From: Tunturiibacter gelidiferens
GTDB taxonomy: Bacteria; Acidobacteriota; Terriglobia; Terriglobales; Acidobacteriaceae
Assembly: GCF_013410115.1 (NCBI RefSeq)
Contig: NZ_JACCCV010000002.1
Span: forward strand, 1,674,001-1,738,000
DNA length: 64,000 nt
Direction: 5' to 3'
This document shows, in pieces, positions 18,661 through 27,585 of the stretch (positions within the stretch are counted from its first letter, which is position 1; each line of letters opens with the position of its first letter). Both the position numbers and the translations under genes were made by a program. The notes beneath the pieces are model-generated. The model was not told where the DNA came from. It worked only from the letters and a program-made list of their open reading frames with translations, and ran no database searches.

Positions 18661-20093
18661 GCACCAACCTGGCAGTCAGTGATTTTGATTTTGTAATGCA
18701 GCATAGCTTGATGGCTTTCACGGAATACACTTTTCGCGAGCTCTTCCCACAGACTCATTTCTCAGACAGTCCGCACCTTTCCATCCTCGCCGCCAAGCTT
18801 GAACAGTGTGCTTCCGGTAAGTGCAAACGGTTGATTATTTGTCTTCCGCCTCGCTCGCTCAAATCGATTATGACCAATGTCGCCTTCCCGGCGTGGCTGC
18901 TTGGAAAGCGGCCGCACCTGCAACTCATATGTGCCAGCTACGGACAAAGCCTCGCAGATAAACATGCTCGAGACACCCGCACAATCATGTCGAGTGCGGA
19001 CTATCGACGCGCCTTTCCCACCAGGCTCCCTCCCCAAAAGCTAGCCGTAGATGACTTTCACACGACGCAGGGCGGCTTTCGGATGGCCACCTCTGTCGGC
19101 GGCGTGCTGACCGGGAGAGGAGCGGACTTCATCATCATCGATGACCCGATCAAGCCACGAGACACCTTTTCCGAGACACTCCGTAAGTACGTCAACGACT
19201 GGTACGACAATACGTTGGTGAGTCGTCTCAATAACAAACAGGACGGGGTGATCATCGTTGTCATGCAGAGACTGCATCAGGACGATTTGGTGGGACACTT
19301 GCTTGAGGTGGGCGAATGGGACGTGCTCTGCTTCCCTGCCATCGCCGAAGAGGACGAGGTTCACGTTGGTCAAACGTTGTTCGGCGAGTTTCACTTTGAA
19401 AGGAAGGCCGGGGAGGTACTCGATGCCGGAAGAGAGAACCGTAAAACGATCGAGAAGATAAAACATGAGTTGGGCGATTATCTCTTCCAAAGCTAGTATC
19501 AACAGAACCCCGTTCCTATGGGTGGCGCCATCATCAAAACCGCGTGGCTTCGGTATTACTCTCCAGAAGAACGTCCGAGCAGATTCTCTTCAAAGATCCA
19601 GAGTTGGGATACAGCGAGTAAGAGCGGAGAGTTTAACGACTACAGTGTCTGCACGACTTGGGGAAAGTTGAACGAGCAGCACTATCTCTTGGACGTCTTC
19701 CGTTGTCGGTTGGAATATCCCGATTTGAGACGCGCAGTGAAAGAGCAGTACCTGAAGCATTCTCCCAATGCAGTTGTGATCGAAGATAAGGGCTCCGGTA
19801 TCCAGCTTTTACAAGATCTACGTGCTGATGGCGTTTTTGCTCTAAAGGCCTACTGTCCACCGCCTGGCAACGATAAGGCGATGCGGTTGTTTGCTCAGTC
19901 TGCAGTCTTTGAGAACGGCTGCGTATGGCTTCCAAAACAGGCGCCGTGGCTAGCCGACTATGTTCGCGAACTAACCACATTTCCCGGGACAAAATATGAC
20001 GACCAGGTCGACTCGACAACACAAGCTCTCAATTACCTACGCAACAACAATAGCGGCGATATCTGGGCGCGCCTGGGGCGAATGGGAGCTTAA
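18657..20093 (+). pseudogene. Phage-type large terminase, interrupted by an in-frame amber codon
   Basis: Both domains of a large terminase lie in one frame of 478 codons. The ATPase half has LPPRSLKS (Lys69) and the Walker B FIIIDDP (Asp162, Asp163). The RuvC-like nuclease half has Asp318 in SWDTASKS, Asp377 in VIEDKGSG, and the acidic YDDQVDS (448-453). Codon 280 (19494-19496) is TAG, where family members have Gln in a FxxQYQQ motif; CAG to TAG is one base change. Everything after it is intact, so the lesion looks recent. GTG start overlaps the DUF5681 stop. Confidence 0.85.
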
Positions 20094-20265
20094 TCCGCCT
20101 ACTTTGTGGCGCGAGTTGTTGAGACAGCCGGGAAGTCGACAGAGGTCCCTTCAGGCCGCCTCACGAGCCCAATAAAGAAATAATCTGAGGTCGATCAGAG
20201 AACTTTCGACTTGACTGTTCGCCTGATCGGAGCGGAAATGGGACAGCCCAGAGAGGGGCGGGCCC

Positions 20266-20718
20266 ATGGACGAAGCATCATCACAGGATGCTACAGCTCT
20301 CTTGATTCGTAGCCTGCCGAAGCTTCCTAAAACGCGGTTGGTAGAGCTATGGAAGGACAACTTTGGTAGAGAGCCGGGACGGATTCGTCCCGAACTCATG
20401 CTTCCCATTCTTGCGTACAGGATCCAGGAAAGAGCCTACGGTGGTCTCTCCCCGAAAACCAGTGCGAGGTCGCAGGTCATTGCAACCTCGCTTAGGCCGC
20501 AGAGTCGTTCTCGAGATGAAGCTCGTCAGCGCTTCAAATCAGGGACGAAGCTCGTGCGGGAATGGAGGGGAACGACCCACGAGGTGACCCTCAACGATGC
20601 CGGCTATCGCTATCTAGGCAAGACCTACAAAAGTCTCTCTCCGATCGCATGTGAGATCACTGGGACACGCTGGTCTGGCCCAGCCTTTTTCGGGACGAAG
20701 AAGGTGAAGGCTTCGTGA
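20266..20718 (+). CDS. DUF2924 domain protein
   Basis: A 150-residue protein ending in the DUF2924 core: LVREWRGTTHEVTLNDAGYRY, KTYKSLSPIACEITGTRWSGP, FFGTKK. This family nearly always precedes a large serine recombinase in mobile elements and phage remnants, but its function is unknown. ATG at 20266 follows a purine-rich GAGAGGGG. The next frame starts with GTG overlapping its stop, as expected for the recombinase partner, but that partner is destroyed. Confidence 0.82.
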   Translation: MDEASSQDATALLIRSLPKLPKTRLVELWKDNFGREPGRIRPELMLPILAYRIQERAYGGLSPKTSARSQVIATSLRPQSRSRDEARQRFKSGTKLVREWRGTTHEVTLNDAGYRYLGKTYKSLSPIACEITGTRWSGPAFFGTKKVKAS

Positions 20719-20924
20719 CTTCGGCCAAGACTCAGATTCGTTGTGTCATCTGGCTGGCAAACTGGCTGTCTACGAAAGGCTTCGTCATTGCCGGGGCATT
20801 CTCATGGCAATGTCCAGGCGCCGATGGAGGAAGCACAACGATCCTCACTGGACTGCCAAGAAGTTGGGCCGCGCTGTCTCGCAGAAGCCGTTACGGTTTC
20901 ATGAGGGCAAAGTCACTTTTTTGA
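20715..20924 (+). pseudogene. Possible N-terminal stub of a serine recombinase
   Basis: Only the first dozen residues (TSAKTQIRCVIW) resemble the start of a resolvase-type recombinase, and the GTG overlaps the DUF2924 stop as in intact pairs. The rest is unrelated to the family. Identification rests mainly on position. Confidence 0.3.
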
Positions 20925-20946
20925 AAACAGGTCGAGCGTCCGCTCG

Positions 20947-21180
20947 GTGTTGCGTCCAGGAACGGCTGACTCCGGCAGTGGAATCAACCCTCTGATTGCC
21001 GGCCAACTCGACCGCGGCTTCGGCGCAGGCGCCGAGTGGAAGTACACCGACATCAAGCATCGCCTGGCCTTCGACGTTCGGTACGAGAAGCAATTCGGAG
21101 TACAGCTCCGCACCTCAGGCCAGGTCCTCGTCTTCAGCATCACGTGTCTCGATCTTCTGCATATGAAACCAGCAAAGTAA
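20947..21180 (+). pseudogene. C-terminal tail of a MetA-pathway-type outer membrane transporter
   Basis: Seventy-seven residues ending in GAGAEWKYT, FDVRYEKQFGVQ and SGQVLVFS resemble the last strands of the Phenol_MetA_deg/transporter beta-barrel family. The frame begins with no proper start, so it is a 3' fragment left at the junction between the phage-like remnant and the efflux operon. Confidence 0.5.
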
Positions 21181-21261
21181 GCAGTTGAAAACGTTTCGAC
21201 CAAAGCGCCCTCACGCACTACGCCCCTTCGTAACACCACGGAGAGCCAGGTTCGAACACCT

Positions 21262-23403
21262 TCAAGTTCCGCGTAAATCAAGCAATACGTCTTCGCGAAG
21301 GTAGGCGCTCACCGTTGCGAGAGAAGCAGCAATCCTCACAACCGCCGGTTCGTTCGCTGTTGTTTTAGGAATCGGCACCACGCGCGCTGCCAAAGGTGGA
21401 TCAGGCCTCTTCGAAATATCAACGGTAGCCATCCCGCGAATCTCCTGGAGCACACTCGTCGAAGTGGCGATCGCTTCTGCAACTCGCGGATCATCTGCAC
21501 CCGCTTCGTCAACCCAGCAGCGCCGCATGATAGCCAACCGCAGCATGAAGATGCTCCGTATCAGCGGCATCCAGGAACGAACGCGATAGCGTGATATCAG
21601 GTCGTGTGCCCTATCCCGTCTGAATTCGAGCAACACAGCATCAGCCAGATCTCGGATCTTGTCGAAGTTACCATCAATCGTCTCTCGCAATCGCGTGAGC
21701 GCAGGAACCGCTTCAACACTCCCCCGCTCAGGAAGCTCCGCGATGCAATCAAGCGTTTCATCAAACAATTGCGTCATCGTGGGTGCCGCAGGACGCGACC
21801 ACAGCCGGTCAAAGATCAGCCACATTGCAACCAGCCCGAGAAAAACTCCAAAGACGCGATCCCGCACCTGAGTGAGCCCGACGTTATAGTACGGATCGGT
21901 TAGATGGACAGCCTCATAAGCAAGCGCCATCTGACGGCCGGCATACGCGATACGCGGCGAAGCTAAGAAGACCCACGCCGAGCAGAAGATCGCTCCGGCC
22001 AGCGTCAAGCTGAATCCGCCAACCGATTGAACACGCGGCAAAATGAATATCTGCGCAACGAAGGCAAACACCCCACCAATAGCCCCTCCAAAAAAGCGAA
22101 GCATCTGCTTCTGACGTGACGCCCCTGCACTCGAGAGCCCCGTCACGATGCACGTGGTTAGAGCGACGGACAAACCTGGCCAATCAACAGCCCAATAAAA
22201 CACGTAGCAAAAAATAGCGGCCAAAGACGCCCGCATGGCGAATCGCAGAGTTGCAGGATTCGTAACTGATCCAGGTCGAATCAGGCCCTTCGGTTTCGGG
22301 TGCTCTTCAGGAACCCGGTCAGCAATCAAATAGCTGGAGTAAACCTGGGTAAGAATAGCAATCGAGTATTCGAGCCGGTACACCGGCGAGCGACGCAGTT
22401 CACCCGGCTGCGGAGCAGGCAACGGAATAGGTTCCGGCGCTCGCCTCGCAGCATAATCCGCTCGCACCTGATCAATCGCATTCACTACCCCACGCAGTCG
22501 CGCCTGCTGATTGGGCACAGGTTGACCGGGCGTCTCTACCAGACTGTAAGTAAACTCAATCATATTGCCGATCAGACCAACGGCTGACGACTGTTCATCG
22601 CGAACTCGTCGCGTGTAGTCCAGCCCAAGCAATGTCTTTCGTATTCGCCCTGTCCCGATCATGAAATACTTCCGCAACTGCCGCCGAAGCAATCGCCCCG
22701 GTGTACGCCCTTCCGAAATCAACTCCAGACAGTTACGCAAAATTAGAAGCCTTGTACCGATACCTCGCTCCAGGCCATTTTGTTTCTCGTCGCCAGCCAT
22801 GACATATTGAACGGCCAGGAAGATCGCAATCCCCATGACCAGGCTCAGCAAAATGTAAAGGATGTTCTCAAAGCGAACATCTGGAGAGATCGGCGCATCA
22901 AGAACACTGATGCCTGTGGCCACGTAAATCCCGAAACTGGTCGCCGCCGCATGATCCTCCCCCGCTTCAATCAACCAGCAAGCGAGAAATAGCGTACAGA
23001 CCACCCAAAGAAAGTGCATCATAGGAGATCCAAGAAAAAAGACCGCACCGCACAAAACCCAGATTGCGGCAAAAAAAAGAAACAGGCCGCATTTTTTAGC
23101 TACGCGAAAGCTCGAAGCAGGCGTGTCCTCCATCAGCAGGAGCGGATAGTAGACCCCAAGCACAGCGCTCGGCAATCGAAAGGTCAGTACTACGATGGCT
23201 GCAATCACGGTCGCAACTGTGTATTGAACCGTTTTGTCGAGACGGCCCGGATACGGCTCGAGTTCATTCCGCACGATCTGCCACAGCGCTATCCAATACG
23301 ACCGCCGCCCCTGTGCCGCGATGGTAGCGGTGCTAGCGATGATTGCCTCCCTGTATCGCGACAAGGCTCGTAGCGCCCACTCGCAGCACTTCCGCAGGCG
23401 CAT
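21262..23403 (-). CDS. FUSC-family inner membrane efflux protein
   Basis: A 713-residue FUSC (fusaric acid resistance/AaeB-like) protein. It has two membrane blocks of five to six segments (about 55-200 and 385-530), each followed by a soluble helical region; motifs include the FR.ALA-like LRFAMRASLAAIFCYVFYW. FUSC proteins energise export of aromatic acids together with an HlyD adaptor and TolC channel, all encoded directly upstream. Its start overlaps the HlyD gene by about 70 bases; no good ribosome binding site precedes ATG 23403, while a GGGAGG lies further inside the overlap without an ATG after it, so the start is uncertain. Confidence 0.85.
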   Translation of the reverse strand: MRLRKCCEWALRALSRYREAIIASTATIAAQGRRSYWIALWQIVRNELEPYPGRLDKTVQYTVATVIAAIVVLTFRLPSAVLGVYYPLLLMEDTPASSFRVAKKCGLFLFFAAIWVLCGAVFFLGSPMMHFLWVVCTLFLACWLIEAGEDHAAATSFGIYVATGISVLDAPISPDVRFENILYILLSLVMGIAIFLAVQYVMAGDEKQNGLERGIGTRLLILRNCLELISEGRTPGRLLRRQLRKYFMIGTGRIRKTLLGLDYTRRVRDEQSSAVGLIGNMIEFTYSLVETPGQPVPNQQARLRGVVNAIDQVRADYAARRAPEPIPLPAPQPGELRRSPVYRLEYSIAILTQVYSSYLIADRVPEEHPKPKGLIRPGSVTNPATLRFAMRASLAAIFCYVFYWAVDWPGLSVALTTCIVTGLSSAGASRQKQMLRFFGGAIGGVFAFVAQIFILPRVQSVGGFSLTLAGAIFCSAWVFLASPRIAYAGRQMALAYEAVHLTDPYYNVGLTQVRDRVFGVFLGLVAMWLIFDRLWSRPAAPTMTQLFDETLDCIAELPERGSVEAVPALTRLRETIDGNFDKIRDLADAVLLEFRRDRAHDLISRYRVRSWMPLIRSIFMLRLAIMRRCWVDEAGADDPRVAEAIATSTSVLQEIRGMATVDISKRPDPPLAARVVPIPKTTANEPAVVRIAASLATVSAYLREDVLLDLRGT

Positions 23404-24559
23404 TCAGAATGCGGACCCGAACCGGATACCGTGACGCCAGGTGCACCCAGTTGAGTGTGCGATCGGTTGCCGGCAATCCGGGCTTTATGACACCAATAAC
23501 GTCAGGGTCAGGTATAACTCCGTAGCCAACACTGTCGACGACTCCGTCAAACTCCGCATTCGGCACCTGCATAATGAACACCCTTGCGTGATCGCCAGGA
23601 TGTATATGGCCAATCTGGTCCTCGCGAAAGTTCGCGACCGTCCACCAGATTCGCGCATCGATCAGCGTGAACAGTTGTTCCCCAACATGCGCATACGCGC
23701 CCTCCGCAATCGTCAGATTCGTCACGCGCGCATCGAAGGGTGCATACACCCGGCAATGGTTCAGGTTGTAGTAAGCATGCTCTACCGCTGCCTGTCGCCC
23801 TTCGCGTTGTGTCGTAAGAGGATCAAGTATTCTCACCTCGCGACCGCGCTGCTCCACCTGCGCTTCATTCTGACCAACCTCGGCGACAGACTGAGTCTGT
23901 CCTTCAAGAGCAGCTTTCAGCGACGCCTGCTTGAGCACTAACTGCGCCTGCGCCTGCCGAAGCTGTTCAGCTCTGGCCTTCGTATTCGAGCGCAGTTGAT
24001 CCACCTGGTCCGCAGTCACAAACTTTCGCGTCAGCAATGGCTCGACGCGTTTCAGATTGCTCTCGGCATAGTCGTACTCAGCCTGAGCCTGTTTTACGGC
24101 GGCCTCCGCATGTCCCACGTCGGCTGTCGCCTCATCAATCAATGCCGTAGCCCGATGCATCGCAGCCTCTGAAGCATTCTGCGCCGCTCTCTGCGCAACG
24201 ACGGCGCTCCTTTGACCAGCGATCTGGCGCGTCTGATCGCGAATATTCCCCTCAAGCGCGGCCTGCTCCGACAGTGCCTGCTTCAGAGCGTAGCGATAAG
24301 GCAGATCGTCGATCTCATAAAGCAGATCGCCCTTGTGTACATACTGATTGTCCTGCACAGCCAGGTGCACTACTGGCCCCTCTACAACCGGAGCAATCCC
24401 AATGAAATTTGCGAACACCGTGGCGTCATCCGTTCGTGGGTGCATCGCTGTCAGCACGATCACCAGAATGAGGCAAACAACAGCGCTCGCAATGATAGTG
24501 ATCGAGATGATTCTCCCAACCGGGTCTGCGTCTGGTCGAGGATCGATGGAGTCGGCCAT
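23333..24559 (-). CDS. HlyD-family periplasmic adaptor (EmrA/AaeA-like)
   Basis: A 408-residue membrane fusion protein with one N-terminal membrane segment (about 20-42), a split biotinyl-lipoyl region (VVEGPVVHLAVQDNQYVHKGDLLYEID style), a long coiled-coil hairpin (about 80-210), and a beta-barrel with VYAPFDARVTNLTIAEGAYA and WWTVANFRE. It links the FUSC pump to the TolC channel. ATG 24559 is preferred because AGGAGGT lies seven bases upstream; the frame is open to 24601. Third gene of the tolC-ytcA-hlyD-fusC operon. Confidence 0.9.
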   Translation of the reverse strand: MADSIDPRPDADPVGRIISITIIASAVVCLILVIVLTAMHPRTDDATVFANFIGIAPVVEGPVVHLAVQDNQYVHKGDLLYEIDDLPYRYALKQALSEQAALEGNIRDQTRQIAGQRSAVVAQRAAQNASEAAMHRATALIDEATADVGHAEAAVKQAQAEYDYAESNLKRVEPLLTRKFVTADQVDQLRSNTKARAEQLRQAQAQLVLKQASLKAALEGQTQSVAEVGQNEAQVEQRGREVRILDPLTTQREGRQAAVEHAYYNLNHCRVYAPFDARVTNLTIAEGAYAHVGEQLFTLIDARIWWTVANFREDQIGHIHPGDHARVFIMQVPNAEFDGVVDSVGYGVIPDPDVIGVIKPGLPATDRTLNWVHLASRYPVRVRILNAPAEVLRVGATSLVAIQGGNHR

Positions 24560-24570
24560 AGAAACACCTC

Positions 24571-24891
24571 CTAATAAAAGAGAACCAGCCACAACAGACA
24601 CGTGAGCGTAATCGAAAGCGCGATGTACACAAGGCCAAGCGGATTCAGGCGAGCTTCATAGCCCAGTCGCCTCAGCACGAGATGGATCGCTACAGTGAGT
24701 GCGATACCAAGGACAAGGCAGATCAGCCACCCAGGAAAATAGGAGCCATAGATGCCGAGCGATGGGGCCCGTCGGCAACCACACAACCCGGCAAGCGGCA
24801 GGAACGTCGCCCAGAATCGAGGACGACGTAGCACTCGAGAATCTTTGATTCCGAGAGACGACACAGGAGAGCAATGAAAGTGGTTGTTCAT
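24571..24891 (-). CDS. YtcA-family small lipoprotein/membrane protein
   Basis: A 106-residue protein with a lipoprotein-like N-terminus (LAGLCGC, a loose lipobox) and two membrane segments (about 52-70 and 86-104). Such YtcA-like proteins accompany HlyD-FUSC pumps in place of the DUF1656 protein seen in other operons. Function is unknown; probably pump assembly. ATG overlaps the TolC stop by four bases (ATGA), and its stop lies 11 bases before the HlyD start. Confidence 0.75.
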   Translation of the reverse strand: MNNHFHCSPVSSLGIKDSRVLRRPRFWATFLPLAGLCGCRRAPSLGIYGSYFPGWLICLVLGIALTVAIHLVLRRLGYEARLNPLGLVYIALSITLTCLLWLVLFY

Positions 24892-26339
24892 GGAGAAGGT
24901 CTCCTGGCTGTGGTTTTAAGAAGATCTCCCGTGCTGTACGCCAGCTCCGCCAGCGAATTAAGCACACTCACCCGGGCCGTTATGTCAGCCGAACGGGCAT
25001 CAGCCAGATCGCGTTCTGCAGCCAGCAGGTCAACCAGGTTGCGTACGCCAAGGCGGTAACTCTGCAACGCGGCTTCATAAGAATCCGTCGAAGCGGTCAA
25101 CAGCATGGTCGCAGCGTCGCGTTGACGAAACGCGGTGTTGACATTGGAATATGCCCTCCACACTTCATCACTCACCTCATCGCGCATTCGATCAACCGCC
25201 GATTGCGCTTGCTTCTGCGAAGCATGTGCCTCCTCGACATCGTTCCTCCGGCGCCCGCCATCGAACACCGTCCAGTTCAGCGAAAGTTCCGCATGATAGG
25301 TATTTGCGCCAGCATACACACCAGGAAATGGAGTTTGTTCGCCATATGCCCTCAGAAAATCCTCGTCACCCTGAAACGTCAATCGCGGGTACCACTCGGA
25401 ACGAGCGCTCGTGATCGCTCCGCTGGCTGCGCGAACCCGCTCCATCTGGGCAAGCAGATCGGGGCGTTGCGAGAGTGCTTTATTAATCGCTTGTTCAGCA
25501 GTTTCATTCAACTCATTCGGAATTGGGAGGCTATCGAGGCTCTGAACTTTGTAGTCACTCGCTGGAGAGGCCGTGAGTACGGTTGCAAGATCGCCCGAAG
25601 CAATCTGGCGCGCGCCTCGTGCCGACTCGAGGTTATAGACAGCGCGCGCCTCCGTGCTGCGTGCCTCAAGCAGATCAGGAACGGTGGCCACGCCAAGATC
25701 AAGTCGTTGCTCGGCGGCTTCGCGCACAGTACGCGCCGAAGTTAGATTAGCCTCCGCTGCAGCGACTTCGCCTTGAGTCTGCTGAAGCCGGAAAAAAGCT
25801 GCAAGTACCCTGCTCACAATCTTCAGGTGAACCTGGTTGAATGCGAAGTTAGCCGCCAGAAGCTGTGCACGGTCCTCGTCGATGTGACCGCGGCGCTCGC
25901 CAAAGTCGAGAAGCGTATAAGAGAGGCTGATAGCAAGGTCATACTCTCCGAGCGTTTGCAGCACAAAGCGATCATTGATCAAAATGCCATCCTTCGACGC
26001 CACTCCCAAAGCGCTCGCCACCAGCGTCGGGTATAGGTCAGAGCGGGAGATCCCCAATCGAGCTGCGCGACCTTTGGCGAATGCCCAGGCTTCACGCGTC
26101 TCAGGATTATTCAGCTCGGCGAGATCAATCAGCTCCGCGAGTACATAAGTGTGGGTCGGATCAAGCTTCAGCTCGTTACCTGGCTCCGCATGCACACCGC
26201 TCTCTGCCCAGTTGCTGTCCCATGGACGGTCAGGAACCTGCGGCGCATGTTGCGGATGCGCAATCACTGGCAGAAACATGCAGACGAAGGCAATGCCCAA
26301 CATTCCACGATTCGACAGGAGTAATCCTTGTAATTTCAT
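24888..26339 (-). CDS. TolC-family outer membrane efflux channel
   Basis: A 483-residue outer membrane factor with a signal peptide (about 1-28) and two OEP repeats, each with the long periplasmic helices. Motifs include LLDFGERRGHIDEDRAQL, ALSQRPDLLAQMERVRAASG and LNWTVFDGGRRRNDVEEA. It forms a trimeric exit duct for the HlyD/FUSC proteins encoded next. First gene of the operon; the stop overlaps the following start. Confidence 0.92.
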   Translation of the reverse strand: MKLQGLLLSNRGMLGIAFVCMFLPVIAHPQHAPQVPDRPWDSNWAESGVHAEPGNELKLDPTHTYVLAELIDLAELNNPETREAWAFAKGRAARLGISRSDLYPTLVASALGVASKDGILINDRFVLQTLGEYDLAISLSYTLLDFGERRGHIDEDRAQLLAANFAFNQVHLKIVSRVLAAFFRLQQTQGEVAAAEANLTSARTVREAAEQRLDLGVATVPDLLEARSTEARAVYNLESARGARQIASGDLATVLTASPASDYKVQSLDSLPIPNELNETAEQAINKALSQRPDLLAQMERVRAASGAITSARSEWYPRLTFQGDEDFLRAYGEQTPFPGVYAGANTYHAELSLNWTVFDGGRRRNDVEEAHASQKQAQSAVDRMRDEVSDEVWRAYSNVNTAFRQRDAATMLLTASTDSYEAALQSYRLGVRNLVDLLAAERDLADARSADITARVSVLNSLAELAYSTGDLLKTTARRPSP

Positions 26340-26724
26340 CTCCGATACTCTTCACACTGAACGCAGATTGATTGAAGACGTGTCGAGCCAGCTTATCTTA
26401 GTGCAAGTAATCTGGACTGGGAATCGATACGCTAAGTGGTGACCGGCCCTGGACGACGTGTTCTACCCGAGAATGTATTAAGGATTGGTGCCACAACAAA
26501 TTAACCATCATCATGAAACGCGCGCAAGCCCCTTCTAGTAAGGAGGATGCTTTAAGCATGGCTGATTTCTAGCCTCTAATCTACCCTAGTCGGAACCCCT
26601 TTTTATCGAAAACCAAGGCCCGGGATTTCGGTGGGAGTTCTAATCATGAGTTTTCTGCGGCCGTGGTACGATCCCCTCCAACTCCCCATCCGAATCCGCA
26701 TCATAACCTTCAGAGGAGACGAAC
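26340..26724. other. Divergent intergenic region between efflux operon and cupin remnant
   Basis: About 385 bases that must hold the promoter of the tolC operon. I could not place -35/-10 boxes with confidence. An AAGGAGG at about 26550 precedes tiny frames of a few codons only. No regulator gene is adjacent. Confidence 0.35.
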
Positions 26725-27031
26725 ATGCCCATCACGACCGACGAAGCCTCCCAGAATAATCCCCTTTCGCCCGACGATTTAGCCCGCAGCCTCATCCTCG
26801 CCAGTGCCGACGACAACAATCGGTCCCACATCGGCTTAGTAGGAGACACCTACACCATCCTCCTCTCAGGAAAAGACACTGCAGGTCGCTTCTGCCTTAT
26901 CGACATGCACATCCCTCCAGGCGGCGGCCCCCTCCACATCGCCACGACTTCGAAGAGACCTTCACCCTCCTCGACGGCGAGATGGAAGCCACCTGTCGCG
27001 GAGCGCAATCCACCATCAAGGTCGGCCAGCG
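26725..27031 (+). pseudogene. Cupin-domain protein, frameshifted and 3'-truncated
   Basis: The first 69 codons encode a cupin protein (HIGLVGDTYTILLSGKDT, MHIPPGGGP). The family continues PPPHRHDFEE, and exactly that sequence (PPHRHDFEETFTLLDGEME) is present in the neighbouring frame. One C is missing from a run that now has five (26928-26932). After about 27031 the match ends where IS-derived sequence begins, so the metal-binding second half is lost. The gene is dead twice over. Confidence 0.85.
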
Positions 27032-27442
27032 TCATTGGCCTGACCGATCTTGTGTACCAGTTGGATTGTTAGTGTAGCGCAGCTTTTGATGTACCTGGAT
27101 GGCTGCCGGACGGGGCGTGAAGAGCTGGGAAGCGCGTAGCGATTCCCGGCTCTTTACGCCCCGTGAGATTGGTTTCAATCGCCCAGGCTTCTGCGCTGGT
27201 GAGCGATAACCCAGCGACGAGTGCGGCCTGATCGTGTTGTAGTGAACCCGCCAGCGTTCGGCCAGAACCTGCACCTCCTTCAGCGAGTAGAAGATTTCTC
27301 CGTTCAGGAACTCATCTCTGAGCTTCGAGTTGAAGCTCTCGCGGTAACCGTTCTCCCAGGGACTTCCGGGTTCGATGTAGAGCGTCTTTGCACCGGTATC
27401 AGCCAGCCATTTGCGAAGGTCTTTGGCGACGAACTCAGGGCC
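27032..27442 (-). pseudogene. IS3 transposase orfB, 3' part
   Basis: Encodes the second half of the DDE integrase core: GPEFVAKDLRKWLADTGAK, EPGSPWENGYRESFNSKLRDE with the catalytic Glu, HYNTIRPHSSLGYRSP. Reading toward 5' the frame enters IS110 sequence at 27443. The frame stays open to 27032, past the usual family end. Confidence 0.85.
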
Positions 27443-27485
27443 GTAGCACCACACGAAGCACTTGGAAGGAAGAGTCTGAGGAAGG

Positions 27486-27526
27486 CAGGAAGTCGGGTTG
27501 AGGGAGCGTAGCGACCCGACTTCCTG
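27486..27526 (+). ncRNA. Hairpin in the IS110 5' non-coding end, bridge-RNA candidate
   Basis: A perfect 13-bp stem (CAGGAAGTCGGGT with ACCCGACTTCCTG) around a 15-base loop lies 60 bases before the transposase start. IS110 elements encode a structured guide (bridge) RNA in a non-coding end. The stem is seen in the sequence; calling it part of such an RNA is inference. Confidence 0.45.
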
Positions 27527-27585
27527 GGCCATGGCTGGCTCGTAAGCTGAACGTATGCCTACTTTCACTTAGGAGAGAACCAGCC

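Noticed and set aside
19494-19496. Genetic recoding of TAG as an amino acid
   Set aside because: Intact genes in the window end with TAG normally (for example 3740, 9588, 13218-strand neighbours), so a lesion is the simpler reading.
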